Shown: positions 1 to 9,091 of the stretch, one piece after another
How positions within the stretch are numbered: position 1 is the stretch's first letter
How the letters are laid out: every line of letters starts with the position of its first letter
From: Picochlorum sp. 'celeri'
Lineage: Eukaryota; Chlorophyta; Trebouxiophyceae
NCBI GenBank assembly: GCA_010909725.1
Contig: JAACMV010000024.1
Coordinates: forward strand, 1,054,001 to 1,118,000
Length of the DNA stretch: 64,000 bases
Direction: 5' to 3'
Made by a program: the position numbers and the translations under genes
Notes under the pieces: model-generated
Told to the model about the DNA's origin: nothing
Seen by the model: the letters and a program-made list of their open reading frames with translations, nothing else
The model's database searches: none

Positions 1-1424
1 GATACACGGGAATATCAATGTCCAGTTTCTCACGGGACAAGGATGGCCAAGCGAGCAATGGTTTTTTAAAGGATGTGAGGCCTACAGAGGCAACTATTGC
101 CTCTGAGGCTCTCGACTCACAGGTTCGTGGGCTGGTGGAGAAGTCGATCGTATCACGAAAGTATCAAGTCACTGTTGGGGATGTGGCAGCTGAAGCTGGA
201 ATACCTATAGCGCAGGCTCAGCAAGCATTGACAGCACTGGCTTCGGACTCTCAGGCAGTGTTGAAAGTTTCAGATCAGGGGGATATCGTGTATGAGTTTG
301 CAAACAATTTTAGGGATATTGTTAGGTCAAAGTCGCTGCGTATTCGACTGGAGCCAACGGTGGAAAAGGTGAAGAATGCGTTGGCATATCTAGGCAGAGT
401 GGCATTTGGAACAGCGTTGGTATCATCGGTTGCCATTGTGACGATTGCCCTGTCCGTGCTGTCGAGTTCGAATGATTCAAGGAATGATAATAGACGCAGT
501 GTTCAGTATAGACCGCCTATATACTTTAATATGATGGATTTCTTCTGGTATTTTGATCCGTGGTACTATAGGAGACCGTATTATTATCAGAAAAGACCAG
601 ATGAGATGGGGTTCCTGGAGTCGGTTTTCTCCTGTGTGTTTGGTGATGGTGACCCAAATGATGAATTTGACGCGGAAAGGTGGAATGCACTGGGTAGATT
701 TATTCAAAGTAGAGGGGGTGTTGTGACAGCGGAAGAGGTGGCTCCGTTCTTGGATGCGACAATGGATGGGCTCAGGAAAGCGATGGACACGGACGGTGTT
801 GTTGTAGACGAATCATTCGTTCTCCCAGCATTGGTCAAGTTTGATGGACGAGCCGAAGTTGATGATTCTGGGAATATCGTGTATGTGTTTCCAGAGCTGC
901 AGACGTCAGCAAGGAAAACCCCAATGCCAGTTCCATATGATGCAATCTTGGAGAAGGATTGGAAGTTTACTCGGGCTACAAATGGCCAAAAGATTCTTGT
1001 TGGACTCCTTGGGCTGTTCAATTTTGTAGGGGTTGTCGCGTTGTCGGCTGCGTTGCAAAACCCAAGGAATATCTATGTCTTGGCTGTGAATGGCCTCCAG
1101 GGTGTTGTTGGGCTCATGCCGTATCTTCAAGCGTATGCTCTATCATTTGCGGTGATTCCGTTTATTCGTTGGTTGTCATTGAAGAAAACGAATGCAGAGA
1201 TCCAGGATAGGAATGCAGCGAGGATGACTGCAGCAAAGAGTCTACTACAACCAACGAGATCCTTGCAGCAAAAGCTAGCCTCCAAGCAAAGCAAAGCTGT
1301 CTTCAGAACCGTCCAAGACAAGGATGTGATCTATAGGAGTGATAGAAATCTTGACGAGACACAGTATAGTGAATCAGAAGCGAGTGATTGGGAAAGGAGA
1401 TTTAAACAAAAACATTCTTCATGA
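1..1424 (+). CDS. Plastid-type membrane protein with winged-helix-like N-terminus, 5' partial
   Basis: The frame is open from the left edge and the first ATG is at 18 (468 aa). That ATG may be internal, because the residues after it look like the start of a mature domain rather than a transit peptide. Residues about 30-95 read as a small DNA-binding-like helical fold ending in a GDIVY motif. A membrane segment follows near residues 125-150, then a tyrosine-rich loop, a second GNIVYVF-type repeat around residues 255-295, and two more hydrophobic segments at about 330-385. This pattern resembles the conserved plant and cyanobacterial family often labelled 'iron-sulfur cluster biosynthesis family protein', an annotation of doubtful functional value. 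The location is inferred to be a plastid membrane; the function is unknown. The true N-terminus lies outside the window. Confidence 0.6.
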   Translation, partial: YTGISMSSFSRDKDGQASNGFLKDVRPTEATIASEALDSQVRGLVEKSIVSRKYQVTVGDVAAEAGIPIAQAQQALTALASDSQAVLKVSDQGDIVYEFANNFRDIVRSKSLRIRLEPTVEKVKNALAYLGRVAFGTALVSSVAIVTIALSVLSSSNDSRNDNRRSVQYRPPIYFNMMDFFWYFDPWYYRRPYYYQKRPDEMGFLESVFSCVFGDGDPNDEFDAERWNALGRFIQSRGGVVTAEEVAPFLDATMDGLRKAMDTDGVVVDESFVLPALVKFDGRAEVDDSGNIVYVFPELQTSARKTPMPVPYDAILEKDWKFTRATNGQKILVGLLGLFNFVGVVALSAALQNPRNIYVLAVNGLQGVVGLMPYLQAYALSFAVIPFIRWLSLKKTNAEIQDRNAARMTAAKSLLQPTRSLQQKLASKQSKAVFRTVQDKDVIYRSDRNLDETQYSESEASDWERRFKQKHSS

Positions 1425-1554
1425 TGCTGAACAGAGATCTGGAATGCCATCCAAGATTTCTACACGTGTCAGGTTGGTTCCAGGTCCCTAGGCATTCAAC
1501 TGGCTATTGAAATATTATTTATATTGTGAAATATCGGATTGTAAACGGTGAAAT

Positions 1555-2589
1555 ATGAGGTTGGCTGGATTGGGCAGGACATGCAGCATCGCTGTGAATT
1601 CGAAGAGATTGGCCACCAAGCCTGCGGTTGGACATTCAAGGCCATCAGGCGGTGTATATAAGATTCAGAGATCATTAATTGGTCGTTGCAGTGCCCTTCG
1701 CCCAAACGAGACACCCGAGGAGGCTCTGGAGCGACGTCGTAGAGAAAGCGAACGGGTCGAGGAAAGGGTGACTTTTGTAAATTCGGTACCAGAACTTCAA
1801 GCACAGCTAGAAAAGGCCAAGAATCGTCTTGTTGTTATTGAAATTGAATCTGAGTCTGTCTGCCAGACAGGGTGGGAGGAAGAGGCTGAACTGCAGTGGA
1901 AGGACGACCAACGAAAAGCTCTTGAACCCTGCCAGCAGTTGAAGCATACTTTCCAGAGGACTGCAAGGGACTGTCCTGATGTGGAATTTTTAATGGTGGA
2001 GGCAGAATCGGAAAATGGAGATGACCTCTGCGATTACCTCGGGGTGGATGTGCTTCCATCTCTTCAATTCTGGAGAGAAGGAGAGAAACTGTGGGAGCAC
2101 AAGGGTGTTGTAGATTTGACACAGGATCTCGGAGAGGGCGTGCTGTATTTTGGAGATGTGGCAGGAAACAACGAAAAAGCATCCACATATATCACTGATC
2201 TTGAATCTCGTGCTGAGTTGGACGAATTCGTGTCTGCAGGCGAGGATGACAAGATGCTTGTGGTCATTGATGTATCTCTCTCAGACGCATCTCCATGCGT
2301 GCATATATTCCCTGCTGTCATGGCCCTCGCAAAGAATTTTACGGGCATGGCAAAGTTTGCAAGAGTCATGGGGGACAGCACTGACGATTTTAAGCAGTTT
2401 ATGGCTGATGAAAACATCACTCAAGTACCAACATTCCTCTTCTACAGAGGGGGTAAAATGATTGGTCGCCATGTGGGAAGTTCTCGAGGTGATTTGATCG
2501 GTCAAATACTCAAGATGCAGAACGCTGCGGGTATCCCTCCTCCAATGCCACAGGGAGGCCGACAACGGCAACGACGAGCACGAGCATGA
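1555..2589 (+). CDS. CDSP32-like double-thioredoxin-fold plastid protein
   Basis: 344 aa. The first 55 or so residues are basic and Ser-rich, like a plastid transit peptide. Two thioredoxin folds follow, at about 75-205 and 215-330, matching plant CDSP32 (chloroplastic drought-induced stress protein of 32 kDa). The family reduces peroxiredoxins and repairs oxidised proteins in the stroma. The second fold keeps the cis-proline motif VPTFLFY (Pro292) and the VGSSRGDLIG tail typical of CDSP32. Its active site reads A-S-P-C at residues 245-248 where CDSP32 has C-G-P-C, so the N-terminal nucleophilic cysteine is gone and only Cys248 remains. The first fold has no CxxC either; Cys is present in EPCQQL. 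The start is the first ATG after a stop-containing leader. The family call is firm; redox activity is doubtful. Confidence 0.85.
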   Translation: MRLAGLGRTCSIAVNSKRLATKPAVGHSRPSGGVYKIQRSLIGRCSALRPNETPEEALERRRRESERVEERVTFVNSVPELQAQLEKAKNRLVVIEIESESVCQTGWEEEAELQWKDDQRKALEPCQQLKHTFQRTARDCPDVEFLMVEAESENGDDLCDYLGVDVLPSLQFWREGEKLWEHKGVVDLTQDLGEGVLYFGDVAGNNEKASTYITDLESRAELDEFVSAGEDDKMLVVIDVSLSDASPCVHIFPAVMALAKNFTGMAKFARVMGDSTDDFKQFMADENITQVPTFLFYRGGKMIGRHVGSSRGDLIGQILKMQNAAGIPPPMPQGGRQRQRRARA

Positions 2590-2772
2590 CAGTCCTGTCA
2601 TCTTCTCCGGTGCGATCATGATGATTGCATGATGACAGAAATAAATCCAAATCCAGACGCATCAATCGTTGCATATGTATTCAATCATATACTATGAGTT
2701 TTATCTAATCTGTTTTTTTTCGTTTCACACAACAATACGCTTTTACTAAATTCATTGCCCTTCTCAGGATCT

Positions 2773-3480
2773 CTAGGAGATCCTGTACACCTTTGGTTGC
2801 AAATCCCTCAGATAATACAGCTTTGACCGACGATACTTCTTCCGTCCCCTAGCCTCTAAAACCTTCAAATCTTTTATATGCGGCGAGTAGAGAGGAAAGG
2901 TCCTCTCAATCCCTCCGTTATTGCCTATGAAATTCCTAAGAGTGAAGGATGTCCTCCATCCCCTATTCCGCTTTGCTATGCATATTCCTTTAAACACAGT
3001 CTCGCGACCTTTATTCTGCGGAACAGCTATCTTCAACTCAATCATATCACCTGCCTTGAATGGTGGGAAGGATCTCGCTGACGCAGCCTCGGCTTCTTTT
3101 TCCTTCTCGAGCAAAGTCATCATGTACCCCATCCGCTTGGGCAACGTCTTCCTTTTCCGCAACAAGCGCGTTGGCGTCCACGGCGCAACAGGCATTCCAA
3201 ATTCTCTGTGTACATATTCAGACTCTCGCTCTTCTCTAATGCTACTCTGCTTTGCCGCCGTCCCTGAAACCGATGTTGAGGAACTCAAATCTCGAGAATG
3301 CAGGAATGATACAGGCCAAGATAAAGTATGCATCTCATCCCATGATTTTAATCCACGTAAGGCGGATGCAATGGGATACATCGCCTGGGAGGAGGCGGTA
3401 TTCTGAAAACTCTCAACAGAGCCTTGAAAACCCTGACGCAGAGGTCCCCAGAGACTCTGCTGTACTACGCGTCGTAACAT
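2773..3480 (-). CDS. Mitochondrial large-subunit ribosomal protein bL19m
   Basis: 235 aa. The C-terminal 110 residues match bacterial L19: FKAGDMIEL near the start of the domain, RNRGWRTSFTLRN in the middle, and the RGRKKYRRSKLYYLRD signature near the C-terminus. The preceding 120 residues begin MLRRVVQQSLWG, an Arg-rich amphipathic start typical of a mitochondrial presequence. bL19 sits at the interface of the two ribosomal subunits. The gene converges on the CDSP32-like gene, with 183 bp between stops. A plastid location cannot be excluded, but the N-terminus looks mitochondrial. Confidence 0.85.
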   Translation of the reverse strand: MLRRVVQQSLWGPLRQGFQGSVESFQNTASSQAMYPIASALRGLKSWDEMHTLSWPVSFLHSRDLSSSTSVSGTAAKQSSIREERESEYVHREFGMPVAPWTPTRLLRKRKTLPKRMGYMMTLLEKEKEAEAASARSFPPFKAGDMIELKIAVPQNKGRETVFKGICIAKRNRGWRTSFTLRNFIGNNGGIERTFPLYSPHIKDLKVLEARGRKKYRRSKLYYLRDLQPKVYRIS

Positions 3481-3791
3481 CTATCTACTCAACTATTTTT
3501 TCATAATTATTATTACCGACTGGTAGCAATGATTAATTGCCTAAAGATCAAAATGGGTCGTTGGTCGATGAATGCGAATCTTCACCGATCGAAAGCTTGC
3601 TTTGATCGGACGACGTTTCATTCACGTGCTCGTTGTAAGTCTCGACTGCTATCCTTTGACCGTGGTCTATGCCACCACGGCAGCATTACGTGACGATACT
3701 GGAAGGTCCAAACTGACGAAGTGGAGGTGTCGATATGGTTTGAAGACAGATCATTTGCTACTCGTGTTTTGACTGATGCAACAAAATAACC

Positions 3792-4217
3792 ATGGTGAAG
3801 ACACCTCTCTCTTTTGAGGACATTGACTCGTCCCTGATAAGCCTCACGGCACTGTCGAACGCTGCCTATTCCGCTCAGATGTTCTTCCTCCCCAAGCAAC
3901 AGCACAAACTGTACTATGAGGATCATGTGAATGAATGTCCGCAATGGCAGCAATGGTGGGCTACCGGTTTGGCTATGAATACCGTGTCAGCGTTCAGTTT
4001 GACGCAAAGTTCATTGACCAAGGCACAGAAGAAGGTTGCTCTGAAAGCGTGCGGGGCGAATAATGCCCTTGCAGCTGGTATCATCGCAAAGCAAATGGCT
4101 GATGGTGATTTTAAAAAGCCAATTGGGTTTGCCACAATCGGCTTCATTGGTCTCCAGTCTGTGGCATGCTTTGCCAGGGCATTCCGCAAGGATGATGATG
4201 ATGATGGGGAGAAGTAA
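3792..4217 (+). CDS. Small multi-helix protein, duplicate copy A, unknown function
   Basis: 141 aa, not assigned to a known family. It starts at an ACCATGG context. It has a hydrophilic start, a conserved YYEDHVNECPQWQQWWATGLAMNT block (residues about 41-64), helical hydrophobic stretches at about 55-72, 84-95 and 108-126, and an acidic-lysine tail (DDDDDGEK). The hydrophobic helices suggest a small integral membrane protein. A copy lies at 6125-6550 and differs at 13 of 141 residues by my count. The two coding regions and the first 40 or so bases of their 3' flanks align, but the upstream flanks do not. The pair encloses a minus-strand RNase T2-like gene. Confidence 0.75.
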   Translation: MVKTPLSFEDIDSSLISLTALSNAAYSAQMFFLPKQQHKLYYEDHVNECPQWQQWWATGLAMNTVSAFSLTQSSLTKAQKKVALKACGANNALAAGIIAKQMADGDFKKPIGFATIGFIGLQSVACFARAFRKDDDDDGEK

Positions 4218-4618
4218 TCCGATGCCAGCGTGCGTTTATCGGTTGGGTTCATCGTCGCATAAATCTTTCTTGAAGTGGGATCCCTTGTGAGGCTCGTCTG
4301 GTGAAAAATTATGGAGAAGTTTTGGAGCAGTGGCGTTGTATGTTGCTACTGGCGAAGAATCTCCTTATGGATGCAATCTTTTTTTGCATGCAACAATGAG
4401 CCTTAGTAGCGTATACATACAATGCAATTATATTGAATCTAATCGTGCCTTTTGCTTTGCGTATTCTCCTTTTTTGTTATTAGGCGATCGATTTCAACAG
4501 TGGTGTAATACTTTCAGAGTATGTGTCAGGTGATGATGGCAATCCACCACACACACCGTTCCAGGTCTGCCATTCAACGCCAACTACCATCTGAAGCTAT
4601 CTGACCACAACACTGCCA

Positions 4619-5810
4619 TTACGTAAATACATGAGAGCTCCAGGTTGATCCGTGGATAATCACAATCGCAACACTGTATGCTACAATTAGCAATGTTTGC
4701 TTCACTGTTGTGGCAGACGACGTGTATAGAATACCAGACCTTGATACACCATAGGGATTATATTGTTGGCATTCTTCACTGACATATCCACCGCTAGAAA
4801 TGGTAGGGAGTGTCAGCATGCCATCGCATGATGCTTCATTGGCCCCCAGGGGATCTCCATCTTTGCAGTCAACAATATCAAATGGGGGCTCCGAGTCGAC
4901 ACACACCTGGACGTAACGAAGCATCATGATTTCGGGATTGCATCCAATCCAAGCTTTTTTTCCAACCACATTTGATACAGCATTCAGCAATGTATCTCTA
5001 TCGACCTCCCTCTGGACGACAGAGGTACCATTGGTGATGCCCATATCGTAAATGATCTTGTTCGGATTCACCAGAGTATATAATTTTACCATCATGTCAA
5101 AGTACTCGCCAACAGGCAGTCCCGTGCAGCTTCCCTCGGTAATATATACATCTTTCCACAAGTCTTCATTTTCGCCCGCAGAGTTTTCGAATATGCATTC
5201 CATTGCCCTTAGAGTGCTTTGAGAAAGCTGGTCTGTGACTCTCAAATCCCTGGCTTCTTGTGAGTCCTCATCCATGCATTGGATATTTCTGGCTCCGTTT
5301 TCATCAAGTTGGACAGTCATTTCACTAATTGTGAATGCGTTGACTTGTTTGCTCTTTTCGCATCCAGAAAACCCATAACAAGATGCCGGATTCCAATCCA
5401 TTCCCATCTGGAAGTCCAATATCTGTTGTATTGGTTCTGGTGCAGGCTCCAATGCTTGGCTTGGCTCTGGGATTATCGTAGAATTCATCTCTTGCTTCAG
5501 AGTACGTGAGCATCTACCGTGGCAACCGGGGACCGATTCGAATTCTTGGATGCCTTTGATTACAGCATCAGCAAGTGACTGCATCATCCATAACACGGGG
5601 CTCTTTGATTCAGAAACTCTCTCATCGATATCGGTCATGGTAACTTTGCATCCATTTGTTGTGCAAAATAGTAAACAAGAGGAAATATATATTTAGAAAA
5701 CGTACAGATGATGTGCCTTGCAGCGCCCGTGCTGACACTTTTTCAAGCCCAGTGCCTAGGACTATCACGACCGCAAGTCGGGCAAACGTAGACGCATGGA
5801 CAAATTTCAT
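4619..5810 (-). CDS. RNase T2-fold pseudoenzyme, secreted or membrane anchored
   Basis: The main exon is 5643-4619. A 5' exon starting at 5810 (to about 5702) encodes a convincing signal peptide (MKFVHASTFARLAVVIVLGTG). Joined, they give 377 aa. The only AG before the main exon is at 5645-5644. The best-looking donor (GTACGT at 5705) is out of phase; the in-phase donor at 5701 (GTTTTC) is weak, so the join is tentative. The RNase T2 fold is recognised by conserved landmarks: KKAWIGCNP, VQVCVD followed by FDIVDC, and the LW....GSC block. Both catalytic motifs are altered. Where the family has FxIHGLWP this reads FTISEMTV, and where it has HEWxKHGTC this reads KDVYITEGSC, so the catalytic histidines and the Glu-Lys pair are absent. 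The C-terminal 25 residues are hydrophobic, as in a GPI signal or membrane anchor. An alternative start is ATG 5638 (339 aa) without a signal peptide. Confidence 0.65.
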
Positions 5811-6124
5811 ACTGCTTTCCAGTGTCCTCATAAAGAATTCAAGATTTTTACTTTCGATGTCTCCTGAGTGCCATAGCACAAGATGAGTCTTTCCTACTAC
5901 AAAGTCTCGAGATGACTCATCTCGATCAGTCTCATCACAAATTCCCGCCGACCAAAGGACCTCATTCATCGGTTGACTAGGTGCGAGGTAGATGCACACG
6001 TGGAGTACAACACGCCATACGACACGCATTCCTCAGAGCTTGGACACGACTCCATCTTCTCAGATTGTTCGTTTTCGAATATGTTTTGTAATCACTGTAT
6101 CTTTTTAAGGATCATACGATAGCC

Positions 6125-6550
6125 ATGGTGAAGACACCTCTCTCTTTTGAGGACATTGACTCATCCCTGATAAGCCTTGCAGGTCTAACGAACGCTGCCT
6201 ATTCGGCGCAGATGTTCCTCCTCCCCAAGCAACAGCACAAACTGTACTATGAGGATCATGTAAATGAATGTCCCCAATGGCAGCAATGGTGGGCGACGGG
6301 TTTGGCTATGAATACCGTGTCAGCGTTCAGTTTGACGCAAAGTTCATTGACCAAGGCTCAGAAAAAGACTGTTCTGAAAGCTTGCGGGACAAATTATGCC
6401 ATAGCTAGTGGAGTTATTGCAAAGCAAATGGCTGATGGTGACTTTAAAAAGCCAGTTGGGTTTGCCACAATCGGCTTCATTGGTCTCCAGTCTGTGGCAT
6501 GCTTTGCCAGGGCATTCCGCAAGGATGATGATGAGGATGGGGAGAAGTAA
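6125..6550 (+). CDS. Small multi-helix protein, duplicate copy B, unknown function
   Basis: 141 aa, about 91% identical to the product at 3792-4217 (13 differences by my count, mostly conservative and concentrated at residues 19-32 and 82-97). It has the same ACCATGG-type start, the same QWQQWWATGLAMN core and the same acidic DDDEDGEK tail. The 3' flank begins with the same pattern as copy A, so the duplication included the stop and part of the 3' UTR. Upstream sequence is unrelated, which suggests different promoters. The function is unknown; the retained frame and mostly conservative changes suggest both copies are expressed. Confidence 0.75.
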   Translation: MVKTPLSFEDIDSSLISLAGLTNAAYSAQMFLLPKQQHKLYYEDHVNECPQWQQWWATGLAMNTVSAFSLTQSSLTKAQKKTVLKACGTNYAIASGVIAKQMADGDFKKPVGFATIGFIGLQSVACFARAFRKDDDEDGEK

Positions 6551-6781
6551 TCCAACGTCAGCGTACACTAATCGATTAGGTTCACCATCAAGTCTTACTG
6601 CAGGCAATGCCATGGATACCACGAGGTCTGCAGCCCCATGTGTTCCATAATCCTGATCACGCCTGTTTTCTATCACATTGGTCTAATCTAATACAAACAC
6701 ATCCATCATACCTTTTTGTTATTGTTCTATGTCTATGTAGAATTGTAAAGCATACTATGTGTTGAAACCAGCAAACCTTGC

Positions 6782-6856
6782 CCTTGATCAAGGCCCCCCC
6801 CAAATGATCATGTGTACACACATGTTGTTGCCATATGGCAAGGCCCCAGATCTGGG
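6782..6856. promoter_or_regulatory. Cluster of perfect palindromes upstream of fumarase
   Basis: Three perfect inverted repeats lie within 75 bp: CCTTGATCAAGG at 6782-6793, TTGCCATATGGCAA at 6828-6841 and CCCAGATCTGGG at 6845-6856. Shorter dyads (ATGATCAT, TGTGTACACA) lie between them. They sit 100-175 bp upstream of the fumarase start in a 405-bp gene-free stretch (6551-6955) that shows no other coding signal. A regulatory role is inferred from position only. Confidence 0.35.
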
Positions 6857-6955
6857 TGTGGGTCAACTGTTGTCATCGATCAAGATTGCCATATGCATGA
6901 ATATCAAACCCCATAGGATTCATTCAACATTTAAACGTATTTGATCATTCTGATA

Positions 6956-8506
6956 ATGTCATTCGCTGCTGTAGCAGTGCGTAATCGATCAAGAGGGGGT
7001 GGCTCATCGCTGTTGCAACTTAGAGGTGGGTTTGGTACATTTTGGTCATGATGCTTCCTCTCCTTGGCTCATACGATCTATTGTATAGGTTATTTTCAAA
7101 GAACAATGTCGACGACGAGAACAGAGTACGATACCTTTGGGCCTTTGGAGGTTCCTTCGGACAAGTATTGGGGGGCTCAGACACAGCGTTCTACGATGAA
7201 TTTCAAGATTGGTGGTCCGACGGAGAGGATGCCAGAGCCAGTGATCAAGGCATTTGGGGTGTTGAAGGGTGCAGCAGCACAAGTGAACATGGATTTGGGT
7301 GTGCTTGATCCAAAGATTGGCAAAGCCATTGTGTCTGCTGCGGCAGAGGTGGCTGAGGGTAAGCTGATGGATCATTTTCCGTTGGTTGTGTGGCAGACTG
7401 GAAGTGGTACTCAGTCCAATATGAATGCAAATGAGGTTATTGCGAATCGTGCCATTGAAATACTGGGGGGCACCTTGGGTGACAAGAGTGTTGTCCATCC
7501 AAATGATCATGTGAACAAGGGAGCTAGTTCAAATGACACATTCCCAACAGTGATGCATATTTCCGCCGTGGTTGAGATACAAGAGAAGCTTTTACCAGCG
7601 ATGAAGAAACTCCATGATGCCTTGAAAGCCAAATCAGAGGAATTCAAGGATATTATCAAGATTGGGAGGACACATACAATGGATGCCACACCGTTGACCC
7701 TTGGACAGGAGTTCAGTGGATACGCAACCCAAATGGAATATGGCATCGAGCGTGTGGAGAGAGCGCTGCCTCATCTTCTCATGCTTGCTCAAGGAGGTAC
7801 TGCAGTGGGGACAGGGCTGAATTCCAAGATAGGTTTTGCTGAAGCCGTGGCAGCAAAGGTTGCTGAGATGACTGGATATCCTTTCATCACTGCTCCAAAT
7901 AAGTTTGAGGCATTGGCTGCTCATGATGCGGTGGTTGACATGGGAGGATCATTGAATACAGTGGCAGTGTCACTCATGAAAATTGGCAATGATATTCGCT
8001 TCCTTGGTTCAGGTCCAAGATGTGGGCTCGGAGAACTGGCTCTTCCAGAGAATGAGCCTGGATCCTCGATTATGCCTGGAAAGGTGAATCCAACGCAATG
8101 CGAGGCTCTCACCATGGTGTGTGCACAGGTTATGGGCAATTGTTCTGCCATGTCCATTGGGGGCTCCAATGGGCATTTTGAATTGAACGTGTTCAAACCC
8201 ATGCTGATTGCGAATTTACTCAAATCAACTCGACTTATTGCGGACGCATGTGATTCATTCACAGACCACTGTGTCGCTGGAATCAAAGCAAACACAGACA
8301 GAATTGAAAAGCTCTTGCACGAGTCCCTCATGTTGGTGACCGCATTGAATCCCCACATTGGGTACGACAAGGCAGCAAGTATTGCCAAGAAAGCACACAA
8401 GGAGGGAACCACTCTCAAAGAGGCTGCGCTTGCTCTTGGTCATTGCACAGAAGAAGAGTTTGCTGCGTGGGTTCGACCACAGGATATGATTGCCCCAAAA
8501 CAGTAA
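6956..8506 (+). CDS. FUM1: Class II fumarate hydratase, mitochondrial
   Basis: Join 6956-7025 and 7089-8506 (63-nt intron, GTGGGT..TATAG), 495 aa. The first exon gives an Arg- and Ser-rich mitochondrial presequence ([18 protein letters not shown]). It joins in frame to GYFQRTM and then the mature enzyme at about residue 30. The protein catalyses the reversible hydration of fumarate to malate in the TCA cycle. Landmarks are the superfamily signature [11 protein letters not shown], the active-site blocks [10 protein letters not shown] and [14 protein letters not shown], and [16 protein letters not shown] lies 11 nt after the stop, and the stop is 5 bp from that of the convergent FAM32A gene. 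A start at 7106 inside exon 2 would give a cytosolic form, so dual localisation is possible. Confidence 0.93.
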
Positions 8507-8511
8507 TATCT

Positions 8512-8862
8512 TTACATGTAACTATACGACACCCGTGGGATATCATGATGTTCTGTAAGAGTGGCCAATTTGTCATTTAATTCTTTGATTCTTTCCCTAT
8601 GACTCTTTGAAGCAGCCTTCTGAGCCCTCTGCTTCTCATACTTGCTCATATGGGCTTCTCTCCTCTTCTCAGCTTCCGTCCTAGTATCTTTCAATGTTTC
8701 CTGCTTTTCATCAGTATCTACTTGATGTGTTGGACTATCAACCAGCGTCTCCTCCTCTGTTGGAAGGGCGGCCTCGGCTTTGCTCTTCTTCTTCCTCTTC
8801 TTCTTTTTCAGCTCGACCCCTCCCTTCACCTTGAGCTTCCCTCCGGTGAACGCCGTTGGCAT
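8512..8862 (-). CDS. FAM32A: FAM32A-like spliceosomal protein
   Basis: 116 aa from ATG 8862; the frame has no earlier ATG, only a TTG at 8877. The N-terminus GGKLKVKGG is followed by a Lys-rich stretch, and the C-terminus AASKSHRERIKELNDKLATL then TEHHDIPRVS matches the conserved FAM32A tail (TEHYDIPKVS in animals). FAM32A inserts its C-terminus near the active site of the post-catalytic spliceosome and promotes exon ligation. The stop codon forms part of a 10-bp palindrome (8512-8521 region, TTACATGTAA) shared with the end of fumarase. Confidence 0.88.
   Translation of the reverse strand: MPTAFTGGKLKVKGGVELKKKKRKKKSKAEAALPTEEETLVDSPTHQVDTDEKQETLKDTRTEAEKRREAHMSKYEKQRAQKAASKSHRERIKELNDKLATLTEHHDIPRVSYSYM
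8513..8522. terminator. Shared palindromic TGTAA at the fumarase/FAM32A junction
   Basis: TTACATGTAA reads TGTAA on both strands, so it could serve as poly(A) signal for fumarase (+) and, overlapping its stop, for FAM32A (-). In chlorophytes TGTAA is the usual signal, placed 10-20 nt before the cleavage site. Role inferred. Confidence 0.45.
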
Positions 8863-8889
8863 ATTTATTTCTTTCAATATCTAATATTA

Positions 8890-9091
8890 TTATGCGTTTT
8901 TCTTCTCCAAAATCTGCTCACTCGGGGCTGCAATGGCGACGTGATACAAAACAAGGAGAGCAATCACGGCAAAACTCAGCAAGTTCTGCGGCAATATATG
9001 GCATTAGCAGTGCTCATACGTATCATATAAAGTATACATCTGCAAAACATACCGCAAATTTCCCAAGCTGGTCTTCGGTCAACTCAATCAT
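8890..9091 (-). CDS. OST4: Oligosaccharyltransferase subunit OST4, 44-aa microprotein
   Basis: Join 9091-9053 and 8985-8890 (67-nt intron, GTATGT..CCGCAG), 44 aa. Exon 1 encodes MIELTEDQLGKFA and exon 2 continues NLLSFAVIALLVLYHVAIA with a short charged tail. The layout matches human and yeast OST4: an MI-D-QL-FAN start, one membrane helix and the LYH motif. OST4 stabilises the STT3-containing oligosaccharyltransferase complex that N-glycosylates proteins in the ER. The stop is 27 bp from the start codon of FAM32A on the same strand. The gene is easily missed because it is both tiny and split. Confidence 0.85.

Noticed and set aside
5622..6029. A 135-aa minus-strand gene at 5622-6029
   Set aside because: Only the part from ATG 5810 looks meaningful (signal peptide). 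It is better explained as the first exon of the RNase T2-like gene.
7064..7108. Fumarase start at 7064 with leader [14 protein letters not shown]
   Set aside because: Position 7064 is TTG, not ATG, and this stretch lies partly in the intron. The 6956 exon gives a proper ATG, a mitochondrial presequence and consensus splice sites.
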